From the NCBI RefSeq assembly GCF_004114955.1, contig NZ_CP030053.1, positions 2,480,001 to 2,544,000 on the forward strand: a stretch of DNA of 64,000 bases, given 5' to 3'. The position numbers and the translations under genes were made by a program. Below, piece by piece: positions 8,284-15,857 of this stretch (position 1 is its first letter; each line of letters opens with the position of its first letter). Below the pieces are notes generated by a model. The model saw nothing but the letters and a program-made list of their open reading frames with translations, was not told the DNA's origin and made no database searches. Source of the stretch: Bradyrhizobium guangzhouense. Lineage in GTDB: Bacteria; Pseudomonadota; Alphaproteobacteria; Rhizobiales; Xanthobacteraceae.

Positions 8284-8676
8284 ATGCCACCACAACTCAC
8301 GGATATCTCACCCGGAATTGGGGGCGAGGCCGCAAGGCCCGGCCTCAGCCGCACTATTGTCTCAGCGAAGAGCGCGGTCGATCAAGCTTTGGCCGCGCGT
8401 CTCAAGGCGTCCGCCGCGGCGCTGGGCGGCGCGTTGCCGGAGGCTGCCGGACCAACGGCGGCATCGACGCCAAGCCTCATCGGTCTGCTCAAGCGCGCCT
8501 GGCTTGCGTTTCTGGCGCGGCGCCAGAACCCGCAGCTGACCTTGCAGGTTCTGAGCGACAGGGAGCTGATGGACATCGGCCTGACGCGCGGCGAGGTCGA
8601 CTACCTCTCGCCCCAGCGCGCGATCGATAACCTGAGAGACAGCACGCGGTATCTCTGGAACTGCGGTGGGATGTGA
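8284..8676 (+). CDS. DUF1127 (YjiS-like) domain protein
   Basis: This 130-residue protein has the DUF1127 signature in its C-terminal half: LKRAWLAFLARRQ, then LQVLSDRELMDIGLTRGEV. The usual DUF1127 core is only 40-50 residues; here it is preceded by ~65 residues rich in Ala, Ser and Gly that look disordered, and followed by a short tail. Small DUF1127 proteins in alphaproteobacteria are linked to RNA metabolism and carbon/phosphate homeostasis, but this longer form has no known role that I can name. A good ribosome binding site (AGGAG) precedes the ATG. The terminator at 8213-8245 sits only 38 bp upstream, so expression needs readthrough or its own promoter in a very short space. Confidence 0.75.
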   Translation: MPPQLTDISPGIGGEAARPGLSRTIVSAKSAVDQALAARLKASAAALGGALPEAAGPTAASTPSLIGLLKRAWLAFLARRQNPQLTLQVLSDRELMDIGLTRGEVDYLSPQRAIDNLRDSTRYLWNCGGM

Positions 8677-8814
8677 ATGATCCATCGCAAGACCTGCGCT
8701 CTGAGAACGACTGGCTTGGTGCGGCCGGTTGTTCTCAGGCATGCGCCGCGGCGCGAGACCAGCGACGATCCTGCCATCCGGTCGTTTCACCAACACCGGG
8801 GCGAGGGCGCCTGA
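8677..8814 (+). CDS. Possible small basic ORF (45 aa), doubtful
   Basis: An ATG directly abutting the DUF1127 TGA (8674-8676) opens a 45-codon frame rich in Arg and His (MIHRKTCALRTTGLV at its start). The junction TGAATG would allow termination-reinitiation. There is no recognisable domain, and a strong hairpin lies inside it, so it may be noncoding 3' sequence. Confidence 0.2.
   Translation: MIHRKTCALRTTGLVRPVVLRHAPRRETSDDPAIRSFHQHRGEGA
8701..8738 (+). terminator. Stem-loop downstream of DUF1127 gene
   Basis: CTGAGAACGACTGG pairs with CCGGTTGTTCTCAG around a 10-base loop, with only two G-T type mismatches. There is no T-run, so it may be a 3'-end stabiliser or a protein-binding operator rather than a classic terminator. 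The rest of the 8677-8990 spacer shows no clear gene. Confidence 0.45.
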
Positions 8815-8990
8815 TCGATCATTGATCTTCACAGGGAAATGACCGCACTGCGGCCCTTCCGTCCAATCCCGCTCTGAGGCGCGAGCCACGGGACGATTTT
8901 TCGCGGGCCCGGCTTGCCTAAAGCCGTTTGCACTGCCTGTTTTTCCACGGCAATATGGTTCGCAAAACAACCATAGGACGGGACAAGACA

Positions 8991-11300
8991 ATGGCAGCCC
9001 CCATCAAGTTCGGCGTTGGCCAAAGCGTGCTTCGCAAGGAGGACGACGCGCTGATCCGCGGCAAGGGCCGCTATACCGACGATTTCGCACCGCAGGCCGC
9101 GCTGCGCTGCCTGGTGTTGCGCTCGCCGCATGCGCATGCCAAGTTCACCATCGACGCCGGCCGTGCCCGAACCCTGCCTGGCGTTGCGCTGATTCTGACA
9201 GCGGCCGAGGTTGGGGATCTCGGCAATCTGCCCTGCCTGTTCAATTTCGAGACCGATCCGTTCACCGGCCCGCCTTACCCGATCCTGGCCAAGGACGAGG
9301 TGCGGCATGTCGGCGATGCCGTCGCCTTCGTGGTCGCGGAGACCATCGACCAGGCGCGCGACGCGATCGAGGCGATTGAGGTCAAATGGAGCCCGCTGCC
9401 GGCGGTGACCGGCGTCGTCAACGCCGTCAAGAAAGGCGCGCCGCAGGTCTGGCCGGATAAGCCGGGCAACGTGCTGTTCGACGTCTCGATCGGCGACAAG
9501 GCGGCAACGGATGCGGCCTTCGCCAAGGCGCATACGGTCGCCGAAATCGCGATCGTCAATCCGCGCGTGGTCGCGAGCTTCATGGAGACGCGCGCGGCGG
9601 TCTGCGAATACGATGCCAAGAACGATCATCTGACGCTGACCGTCGGCAGCCAGGGCAGCCACCGCCTGCGCGACATCCTCTGCCAGAACGTGCTCAACAT
9701 TCCCACCGACAAGATGCGGGTGATCTGCCCTGATGTCGGCGGCGGCTTTGGCACCAAGCTGTTCCCATACCGCGAATACGCCCTGATGGCTGTGGCGGCG
9801 CGCAAGCTGAAGAAGGCCGTGAAATGGTCGGCCGATCGCTCCGAGCATTTCATGGGCGATGCGCAGGGCCGCGACAACGTCACCACCGCCAAGATGGCGC
9901 TCACTGAAGACGGCAAGTTCCTCGCGATGGATTGCGACCTGATCGGCGACATGGGCGCGTATCTGTCGACCTTCGGGCCCTATATCCCGCATGGCGGCGC
10001 CGGCATGCTGCCGGGTCTCTATGACATCCAGGCCTTCCACTGCCGCGTGCGCACCATCTTCACCAACAGCGTGCCCGTCGATGCCTATCGCGGCGCGGGC
10101 CGGCCCGAGGCCGCCTACGTCATCGAACGCCTTGTCGACGCCTGCGCGCGCAAGCTCGACATGACGCCGGATGCGATCCGCCGCAAGAATTTCATTCCGC
10201 CGAAGGCGCTGCCCTACAAGACCGCGACCGGCAAGGTCTACGATTCCGGCGATTTCGCCGCGCATCTGAAGCGCGCGATGGACATCGCGGAGTGGAAGGA
10301 GTTTTCAAAGCGCGCCAAGGCGGCCAAGAAGAATGGCCTGATCCGCGGCATCGGTCTTGCGAGCTATGTCGAGGTCTGCGGCACCATGGGCGAGGAGACC
10401 GCCAATGTGCGGATGGACCCCAACGGCGACATCACCGTCCTGATCGGCACGCAGTCGAGCGGGCAGGGGCACCAGACCGCCTATGCGCAGATCGTCGCCG
10501 AACAGTTCGGTGTTGCTCCCGAGCGCGTGCACGTCCACCAGGGCGACACTGCGGAGATTGCGACGGGCCTCGGCACCGGCGGCTCGGCCTCGATCCCGTC
10601 AGGCGGCGTCAGCGTCGAGCGCGCCACGCGCGAGCTCGGCCAGAAGATCAAGGAGATCGCGGCGCAGGCGCTGGAAGCCAGCGCCGGTGACCTCGAGATC
10701 ACCGACGGCATCATCAGGATCGCCGGTACCGACCGGTCCATGAGCTTCGCCGATGTCGCCAAGCGCGCGGGCGCCGACCCGTCGAAGCTGAATGCGAGTG
10801 CGACCTTCGCATCCGCTGACGGCACCTATCCCAACGGCACGCATGTGGCCGAAGTCGAGATCGATCCGGCCACCGGCATCATCAAAATCGTCAACTACGT
10901 GATCGTCGACGATTTCGGCAAGACGCTCAATCCGCTGCTGCTCGCGGGCCAGGTGCATGGCGGCGCCATGCAGGGCATCGGCCAAGCGCTGATGGAGCAG
11001 GTGGTCTACGGCGCGACCGACGGCCAGCTCATCACCGCCACCTACATGGACTATGCGCTTCCGCGCGCGGCCGATGGTCCCGCCTTCGTGTTCGAGACCA
11101 ACAACATTCCGTGCACGACCAATCCGATGGGCGTGAAGGGCGCGGGCGAGGCCGGCGCGATCGGCTCCTGTCCGGCCGTCGTCAACGCCATCGTCGACGG
11201 GCTCTGGCGCGAGTACAAGATCGACCACATCGACATGCCGGCAACGCCGGAACGGGTGTGGATCGCGATCAACGAGCACCACCGCCGCCACAGCCTGTAA
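8991..11300 (+). CDS. Xanthine dehydrogenase-family molybdopterin-binding subunit (CoxL-like, form II)
   Basis: This 769-residue large subunit of a molybdenum hydroxylase starts with the family motif GVGQSVLRKEDDALIRGKGRYTDD. The cofactor-region blocks GGGFGTKLFPYRE and AYRGAGRPEAAYVIE are present, as is the catalytic-Glu region GVKGAGEAGAIGS near the C-terminus. The active-site loop is AYRGAGR, the form II type, not AYRCSFR of true (form I) CO dehydrogenase, so CO oxidation is not supported and the substrate is unknown. Such subunits normally need an FAD subunit and a 2Fe-2S subunit, but neither is adjacent. I started at MAAPIKF; an ATG 12 codons upstream (MVRKTT) is possible but not family-like. 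The enzyme would be cytoplasmic, as no Tat signal is seen. Confidence 0.87.
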   Translation: MAAPIKFGVGQSVLRKEDDALIRGKGRYTDDFAPQAALRCLVLRSPHAHAKFTIDAGRARTLPGVALILTAAEVGDLGNLPCLFNFETDPFTGPPYPILAKDEVRHVGDAVAFVVAETIDQARDAIEAIEVKWSPLPAVTGVVNAVKKGAPQVWPDKPGNVLFDVSIGDKAATDAAFAKAHTVAEIAIVNPRVVASFMETRAAVCEYDAKNDHLTLTVGSQGSHRLRDILCQNVLNIPTDKMRVICPDVGGGFGTKLFPYREYALMAVAARKLKKAVKWSADRSEHFMGDAQGRDNVTTAKMALTEDGKFLAMDCDLIGDMGAYLSTFGPYIPHGGAGMLPGLYDIQAFHCRVRTIFTNSVPVDAYRGAGRPEAAYVIERLVDACARKLDMTPDAIRRKNFIPPKALPYKTATGKVYDSGDFAAHLKRAMDIAEWKEFSKRAKAAKKNGLIRGIGLASYVEVCGTMGEETANVRMDPNGDITVLIGTQSSGQGHQTAYAQIVAEQFGVAPERVHVHQGDTAEIATGLGTGGSASIPSGGVSVERATRELGQKIKEIAAQALEASAGDLEITDGIIRIAGTDRSMSFADVAKRAGADPSKLNASATFASADGTYPNGTHVAEVEIDPATGIIKIVNYVIVDDFGKTLNPLLLAGQVHGGAMQGIGQALMEQVVYGATDGQLITATYMDYALPRAADGPAFVFETNNIPCTTNPMGVKGAGEAGAIGSCPAVVNAIVDGLWREYKIDHIDMPATPERVWIAINEHHRRHSL

Positions 11301-11400
11301 GGCGGCCGCCTGGCGCCCCGCGGGAATTAACGGCCCGCGGCCGGGTTCTAACCCCTATGGTCTTCCCCCAAACCGACTTGCGAGCCGGAGTAACAAGCCT

Positions 11401-11850
11401 ATGAAACGGATTCTTGTTGTCGCGGGCACCCTGCTTCTGGGTGCGGGCGCCGTGATGGCGCAGCAGGAGGTCGCCGTCCAGCAGGACAATCTGATGCGCT
11501 CGCAGGCCAAGAGCCTCTACACTGTCATCCTGAAGATGACCAAGGGCGACATCCCCTACAACCAGAAGCAAGCCGACGAGGCAATTGCCAATCTGGAGGC
11601 GGATGTTGGCAAGATCGCCAAGACCTTCGAGGTCAATCCCAAGCAGGACGTCGTCAATGCCACCTACGGTTCGTCGCCGAAGGTGTGGCAGCAGAAAGCC
11701 GATTTCGATTCAAAGATCCCGCCGGTGCAAAAGGCGATTGCCGAGGTGAAGGGCAAGATCCACGATGTCGCGAGCCTCAAGGCGGCCTACACCTCGATCA
11801 ACGACCGCTGCAACGATTGCCACGAGACCTATCGGCTGAAGCTGAAGTAA
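11401..11850 (+). CDS. Cytochrome c' family protein (exported)
   Basis: This 149-residue exported cytochrome has a signal peptide (basic MKR, hydrophobic stretch, cleavage near VMAQQ at 20-21) and a mature four-helix-bundle-like region. The heme motif CNDCH lies at residues 137-141, near the C-terminus, as in cytochrome c'/c-556 proteins. Length and heme position fit the family. By family knowledge these periplasmic proteins bind NO or carry single electrons. It lies 100 bp downstream of the molybdenum hydroxylase on the same strand, but any functional link is speculative since that enzyme appears cytoplasmic. Confidence 0.88.
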   Translation: MKRILVVAGTLLLGAGAVMAQQEVAVQQDNLMRSQAKSLYTVILKMTKGDIPYNQKQADEAIANLEADVGKIAKTFEVNPKQDVVNATYGSSPKVWQQKADFDSKIPPVQKAIAEVKGKIHDVASLKAAYTSINDRCNDCHETYRLKLK

Positions 11851-11889
11851 GACGACGCGGTGTCGCCTCAACCATAGCTACGCACTCCC

Positions 11890-11991
11890 CGTCATCGCCC
11901 GGCTTGACCGGGCGATCCAGTACTCTGAGACGGCTGTGGTTCAACCGATGGGCCGCGGAATACTGGATTCCCGGCTTTCGCGGGGAATGAC
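11890..11991. repeat. Intergenic inverted repeat (GTCAT...ATGAC type)
   Basis: The element starts GTCATCGCCCGGCTTGACCG and ends with a mirrored CCCGGCTTTCGCGGGGAATGAC, with inner matching GATCCAGTA / TACTGGATTC arms. Related elements recur at 22103-22229 and 56104-56224. It fills the spacer between the cytochrome c' gene and the next gene. Confidence 0.8.
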
Positions 11992-12140
11992 AAGCGGTGC
12001 GTGCCGCAAATTCTGTCCGCACGCCCTGACGGATCAGCGCCAGAAGGACTATGTTTGCTCGCGCCGCTGCGGCGTTGATGCCCGACGCCGTCCCGCGTTC
12101 CGACGCGCGGCGAGGAACTGCATCAACAGCGAGACTGGCC

Positions 12141-13424
12141 ATGGCAAAACCATTTCCGTCGAAAACCCATATCGGCAACCATATGCTGCATCCGGAAACG
12201 CTGATGCTGACCTATGGCTATGATCCGCAGCTGTCGGAAGGCGCCATCAAGCCGCCGGTGTTCTTGACCTCGACCTTCGTGTTCAAGACGGCCGAGGACG
12301 GGCAGGACTTCTTCGACTACGTCGCGGGCCGGCGCGAGCCGCCGGAGGGCATGGGCGCGGGCCTGGTCTATTCGCGCTTCAACCATCCCAACAGCGAGAT
12401 CGTCGAGGACAGGCTCGCGGTCTATGAACGCACCGAGAGCTGTGCGCTGTTCTCCTCAGGCATGGCGGCGATCTCGACGACCATTTTGGCGTTCGTTCGG
12501 CCCGGTGATGTCATTCTGCACTCGCAGCCGCTCTATGGCGGCACCGAAACGCTGCTGACGAACACGCTGTCGCGCTTCTCGATGGGCGCGGTCGGCTTTG
12601 CCGACGGCATCGATGAGGCGGTGGTCAACGCAGCTGCGGAAGAGGCCATGCGTCGGGGGCGGGTTTCGATGATCCTGGTCGAGACGCCGGCCAACCCGAC
12701 CAATGGGCTCGTCGACATCGCGCTGATGCGCCGCGTCGCCGACAGCATCGGCAAGGCCCAGGGCCACACGCCGATCATCGCCTGCGACAACACGCTGCTC
12801 GGTCCGGTGTTTCAGCGGCCGATCGAGCATGGCGCCGATATCTCGCTGTACTCGCTGACCAAATATGTCGGCGGCCATTCCGATCTGATTGCGGGTGCGG
12901 CGCTCGGCACCAAGGCGGTGATGAAGGGCATCAAGGCGCTGCGCGGCGCCATCGGCACCCAGCTCGATCCGCATTCCTGCTGGATGATCAACCGCTCGCT
13001 GGAGACCCTGAGCCTGCGCATGGAGAAGGCCAACAGCAACGCGCGCCTGGTCGCGGACTACTTACGCGACCATGCCAAGGTCGCGAAGGTCCACTATCTC
13101 GGCCATCACGCGGAGAGCTCGCCGGCCGGGCGCGTGTTCGCGCGACAATGTCTCGGCGCAGGATCGACCTTCTCGTTCGATATCGTCGGCGGCCAGGCGG
13201 CGGCGGAGACGTTTCTCAACGGCTTGCAGATCTTCAAGCTCGCGGTCAGCCTCGGCGGCACGGAATCATTGGCGAGCCTGCCGGCGACCATGACCCACTC
13301 GGGCGTTCCCGCCGATATCCGCCGCAAGATCGGCGTGCTCGATTGCACCATCCGCCTGTCGATCGGCATCGAAAATCCGCAGGATCTGATCGCCGATCTC
13401 GAGCACGCGCTGAGTGTGGCGTAG
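12141..13424 (+). CDS. Cystathionine gamma-synthase-family PLP enzyme
   Basis: This 427-residue PLP enzyme of the Cys/Met metabolism family (cystathionine gamma-synthase, methionine gamma-lyase, O-acylhomoserine sulfhydrylase) shows [37 protein letters not shown] and [21 protein letters not shown] holds the Schiff-base Lys241, and the tail has [17 protein letters not shown] sequence (here [11 protein letters not shown]). The subgroup has a distinctive N-terminus ([27 protein letters not shown]) and a long loop around 60-75, so I do not assign MetB or MegL. It probably acts on homocysteine, methionine or O-acyl-homoserine. The start chosen is the ATG at 12141; the frame extends upstream with unconserved sequence. 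The gene ends 9 bp from the convergent small secreted protein gene. Confidence 0.87.
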   Translation: MAKPFPSKTHIGNHMLHPETLMLTYGYDPQLSEGAIKPPVFLTSTFVFKTAEDGQDFFDYVAGRREPPEGMGAGLVYSRFNHPNSEIVEDRLAVYERTESCALFSSGMAAISTTILAFVRPGDVILHSQPLYGGTETLLTNTLSRFSMGAVGFADGIDEAVVNAAAEEAMRRGRVSMILVETPANPTNGLVDIALMRRVADSIGKAQGHTPIIACDNTLLGPVFQRPIEHGADISLYSLTKYVGGHSDLIAGAALGTKAVMKGIKALRGAIGTQLDPHSCWMINRSLETLSLRMEKANSNARLVADYLRDHAKVAKVHYLGHHAESSPAGRVFARQCLGAGSTFSFDIVGGQAAAETFLNGLQIFKLAVSLGGTESLASLPATMTHSGVPADIRRKIGVLDCTIRLSIGIENPQDLIADLEHALSVA

Positions 13425-13433
13425 GCGACAGAT

Positions 13434-13799
13434 TCAAAGGGGATTGGATGCGCGACAGGCCGACATGATCGCCGCGGCCGCCTCGTTGGACTGGGCGCCC
13501 GAGAGCTGGCGCACGAGGCAGACATAATAGCCCTTGCTGGAGGCGTTCAGCAGGGAGTCGCCGTTGACCACGAGCCAGTTGCAGGCCGAACGGATCGACT
13601 GGACGGCAAGTGGCGATCGCGTGTCACGGATGGCGGACAGCTCGCATTGCGCCTGCCTTTCCATGTCGGTTTGCGCGGCAACCATCTCGGCCGATGACAG
13701 CAGCAGTCCCGCGGCAATGACAACGGCTGACAGCGGGCAAGCCGCGTTGAGGGACGCGACGCGCGGCGGCTTATTCCGTTTCATCGATGCGTTCGTCAT
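13434..13799 (-). CDS. Small secreted protein of unknown function
   Basis: This 121-residue protein has a signal peptide (basic N-terminus MTNASMKRNKPPR, hydrophobic segment LSAVVIAAGLLLSSAEMVAA, cleavage before QTDME). The mature part is ~75 residues with four Cys (in QCELS, SACNW, YVCLV, SACRA), likely forming two disulfides. I do not recognise a named domain. A good ribosome binding site (GGGAG) supports the chosen ATG at 13799. An earlier ATG at 13904 would run through an intergenic repeat and is rejected. It is probably periplasmic. Confidence 0.65.
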   Translation of the reverse strand: MTNASMKRNKPPRVASLNAACPLSAVVIAAGLLLSSAEMVAAQTDMERQAQCELSAIRDTRSPLAVQSIRSACNWLVVNGDSLLNASSKGYYVCLVRQLSGAQSNEAAAAIMSACRASNPL

Positions 13800-13848
13800 G
13801 AACAGCTCCCGGCGCTGCGATGATGGCGCCAATGGATATTTTAGTCTC

Positions 13849-13940
13849 GTACCCCGAATAGAGCGAAGCGAAATCCCGGAAGTGGTTGCGAGCTGAATAT
13901 TCATCCCCGGATTGCGCTTTGCTCCATCCGGACTACAAGG
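13849..13940. repeat. Intergenic inverted repeat upstream of the small secreted gene
   Basis: GTACCCCGAATAGAGCGAAG and, inverted 40 bp away, a copy of GTAGTCCGGATGGAGCAAAG form imperfect arms of about 33 bp. The unit (CGGAT-rich, GAGC-AAGCG core) looks like a dispersed Bradyrhizobium-type repeat. It overlaps the promoter or leader region of the gene at 13434-13799. Confidence 0.65.
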
Positions 13941-13965
13941 CTCACATTCGCACTACCCGGAATCG

Positions 13966-13999
13966 AAAAGGCCGGGACACGCAGCGCGCTCCCGGCCTT
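13966..13999 (-). terminator. Factor-independent terminator of the CHRD gene
   Basis: Read on the minus strand, GGCCGGGA pairs with TCCCGGCC and is followed by TTTTCG. It lies 24 bp past the CHRD gene stop. Stem strength and T-run suit a real terminator. Confidence 0.75.
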
Positions 14000-14022
14000 C
14001 GTCGACAACATTGCCTTAAAAC

Positions 14023-14442
14023 TTACTTCGTCACCTGTCCGCGGATTTCGCCGCCCGGGTTCGCCGCGGTGTGAATGTTGACATAGAGCTTGCCGGCCAG
14101 CAGATCCGAGGCCTGCGCGTCGGTTAGCGTCGCCGAGCCCTCGGCCGGGCTGTTGGCGATACCGGGGATCGGCACCGCGACGCCGGCGTTCTTGCCGACC
14201 TCGGCAGGCCCGTGGAAATGGGCGGCGGTGGCGGGGCCGGAGAGGCCGGAATAGCTCACCTTCCAGGACAGCTTCTTGGTGGCGGCGTCATAGTCGAGAT
14301 CGGCGGTGCCTTTGCCGGCGCTGGCATTGGCGGGGACTTCGGACTTTCCGTCCAGCGTCGCCTTCAGTTTCTCCGCGCTGGCCGAGCCTGCGAATGCGAC
14401 GGCGGCTCCGAGTGCCAGCGTGGCAAAAAGCGTTTTGTTCAT
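14023..14442 (-). CDS. CHRD-domain exported protein
   Basis: This 139-residue protein consists of a signal peptide (MNKTLFATLALGAAVAFAGSASA, cleavage before EKLK) and one CHRD domain. Typical CHRD residues are seen in KATLDGKSEVP, LSWKVSYSGLSGPATAAHFHGPA and LYVNIHTAANPGGEIRGQV. CHRD domains are immunoglobulin-like folds named after vertebrate chordin; their bacterial function is unknown. The conserved His residues (AHFHGP, NIHT) could bind metal. The gene has a terminator at 13966-13999 and an inverted repeat just upstream at 14455-14477 that may be an operator. It diverges from the diheme cytochrome gene. Confidence 0.88.
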   Translation of the reverse strand: MNKTLFATLALGAAVAFAGSASAEKLKATLDGKSEVPANASAGKGTADLDYDAATKKLSWKVSYSGLSGPATAAHFHGPAEVGKNAGVAVPIPGIANSPAEGSATLTDAQASDLLAGKLYVNIHTAANPGGEIRGQVTK

Positions 14443-14454
14443 GGGTCTCTCCCT

Positions 14455-14477
14455 GTTGACGCCTGATTGCTGTCAAC
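14455..14477. promoter_or_regulatory. Inverted repeat GTTGAC-N11-GTCAAC upstream of CHRD gene
   Basis: Two perfect 6-bp arms with an 11-bp spacer lie 12 bp before the CHRD start codon, in the spacer shared with the diheme cytochrome gene. The position suits a repressor operator or an mRNA hairpin covering the start. No regulator is identifiable. Confidence 0.35.
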
Positions 14478-14583
14478 TTGCAAACAGTGCGGTCCCGACT
14501 TTATTCCCGGATTCCGATCAAACCATCTAAATTATTCGTGGCTGGAGCGGCTGCAGGATGATCCGTAAATTCGCTCGAGCTCA

Positions 14584-15519
14584 ATGGGATCCTCAATGCT
14601 GCGACGAACAATTTATGTCACTTTGATTGCTGCTGTCGCAGCCTTTGCCGTCTACTGGTGGCTGACTGCGCCGAGCGCCTTGGCCTTGCCGGCGCCGACC
14701 CGCGGGCCCGACCTTGCCAACGGGCAGGAACTGTTCAACGCCGGCGGCTGCTCGTCCTGCCATGCCGTGCCCAACCAGCCGGACCGTTTGAAGCTCGGCG
14801 GCGGTCTCGCGCTCGGCTCGCCATTCGGGACGTTCTATGCCCCGAACATTTCCCCTGATCCCACCGACGGCATCGGCCGCTGGAGCGAGGCCGATTTCGT
14901 CAATGCGGTGAAGCGCGGCGTTTCGCCCGAGGGCACGCACTACTTCCCGGCGTTTCCCTACACGTCCTATCACATCGCGAAAGTTGATGACGTCCGCGAT
15001 CTCTTTGCCTATCTGAAGACATTGCCGCCGGTCGCCGGCCGCGTGCGCGACCACGATCTGCGGTTTCCCTTCAATATCCGCCGCAATGTCGGCATCTGGA
15101 AATTGCTGTTCATGGATGTCAGGCCGTTCGTGCCGGCGGCGATGCATCCGGCAGAGTGGAATCGCGGCGCCTATCTCGTGAACGGTTTTGGCCATTGCGC
15201 CGAATGCCACAGCCCGCGCAATTTGCTCGGCGGCGTCATCAGCTCGCAGCGCTTTGCCGGCGGCCCCAATCCCGAAGGCGAGGGCTGGGTGCCGAACATC
15301 ACGCAGAAAGGCATCGGTGACTGGAGTGAGAAGGATATCGCCGATTTCCTCGAGACCGGCGACATGCCCGAAGGCGACAGCGCATCGGGCTCGATGCGGC
15401 CGGTGATCAAGAATCTGGCGCAACTGAAGCCAGAGGATCGCGCCGCGATGGCGGCCTATTTGAAGTCGTTGCCGCCGGTCGACGGCCCGACGCCGCCCAA
15501 GCGCAAGGAAGGCGGCTAG
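14584..15519 (+). CDS. Diheme c-type cytochrome
   Basis: This 311-residue cytochrome has one N-terminal membrane anchor (residues 8-27) and two heme motifs, CSSCH at 56-60 and CAECH at 205-209. Each sits in a cytochrome c domain with the usual distal methionine region. It resembles the electron-accepting cytochrome subunits of membrane-bound alcohol and aldehyde dehydrogenases (GTFYAPNISPDPTDGIGRWS is the typical block of that group). The partner dehydrogenase is not adjacent. The hydrophobic segment could act as an uncleaved anchor, placing the hemes in the periplasm. The start could also be the ATG at 14596. Its TAG overlaps the convergent gene's TAG within a CTAG palindrome. Confidence 0.88.
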   Translation: MGSSMLRRTIYVTLIAAVAAFAVYWWLTAPSALALPAPTRGPDLANGQELFNAGGCSSCHAVPNQPDRLKLGGGLALGSPFGTFYAPNISPDPTDGIGRWSEADFVNAVKRGVSPEGTHYFPAFPYTSYHIAKVDDVRDLFAYLKTLPPVAGRVRDHDLRFPFNIRRNVGIWKLLFMDVRPFVPAAMHPAEWNRGAYLVNGFGHCAECHSPRNLLGGVISSQRFAGGPNPEGEGWVPNITQKGIGDWSEKDIADFLETGDMPEGDSASGSMRPVIKNLAQLKPEDRAAMAAYLKSLPPVDGPTPPKRKEGG

Positions 15520-15761
15520 CCGGTGCCGAACGCCTTGAAGGTGATGATGGTGAGCGTGTCCTGGATGCCGGGCAGCACTTGCACCTTCTCGTTGACGAAG
15601 TGGCCGATGTCGGTGTCCTTGTCGACATAGAACTTCACCAGCAGATCGTATTGGCCGGCGGTGGAATAGATCTCGGAGGCGATCTCGGCTTCCGCAAGCG
15701 CATTGGCGACCGTGTAGGACTGGCCGAGCTTGCATTTGATCTGGACGAAGAAAGGAACCAT
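15516..15761 (-). CDS. Stand-alone Lrp/AsnC-type ligand-binding (RAM) domain protein
   Basis: This 81-residue protein is the C-terminal regulatory domain of Lrp/AsnC regulators without any DNA-binding part: VPFFVQIKCKLGQSY, then AGQYDLLVKFYV and LPGIQDTLTIITF. It adopts an alpha/beta sandwich that forms octamers and binds amino acids in known members. Stand-alone forms may modulate full-length Lrp proteins or act as metabolic sensors. I chose the ATG at 15761 because GGAG lies 8 bases before it; a GTG three codons upstream is possible. It is convergent with, and shares its stop-codon bases with, the diheme cytochrome gene. Confidence 0.85.
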   Translation of the reverse strand: MVPFFVQIKCKLGQSYTVANALAEAEIASEIYSTAGQYDLLVKFYVDKDTDIGHFVNEKVQVLPGIQDTLTIITFKAFGTG

Positions 15762-15857
15762 TGCAGTCACTCCGAAGGCATATCTTGTCGGCTAATAGGC
15801 CAAAACCGGGCCGATTTAGCAAGCGGGCAGGCCGACCGTCAGAGGCCAGGCCGGGCT

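Noticed and set aside
6427-8295. 622-codon minus-strand frame opposite murJ
   Set aside because: The composition is Arg/Gln/Asp/His-rich without any recognisable domain, typical of the antisense of a membrane protein gene; MurJ on the other strand is unmistakable.
8115-8630. 171-codon frame crossing the terminator and the DUF1127 gene in another frame
   Set aside because: It reads through a strong terminator, has no domain, and overlaps the real DUF1127 frame that has a good ribosome binding site.
8991-11300. Aerobic carbon monoxide dehydrogenase (CoxL form I)
   Set aside because: The active-site loop reads AYRGAGR, not AYRCSFR, and coxM/coxS are not adjacent.
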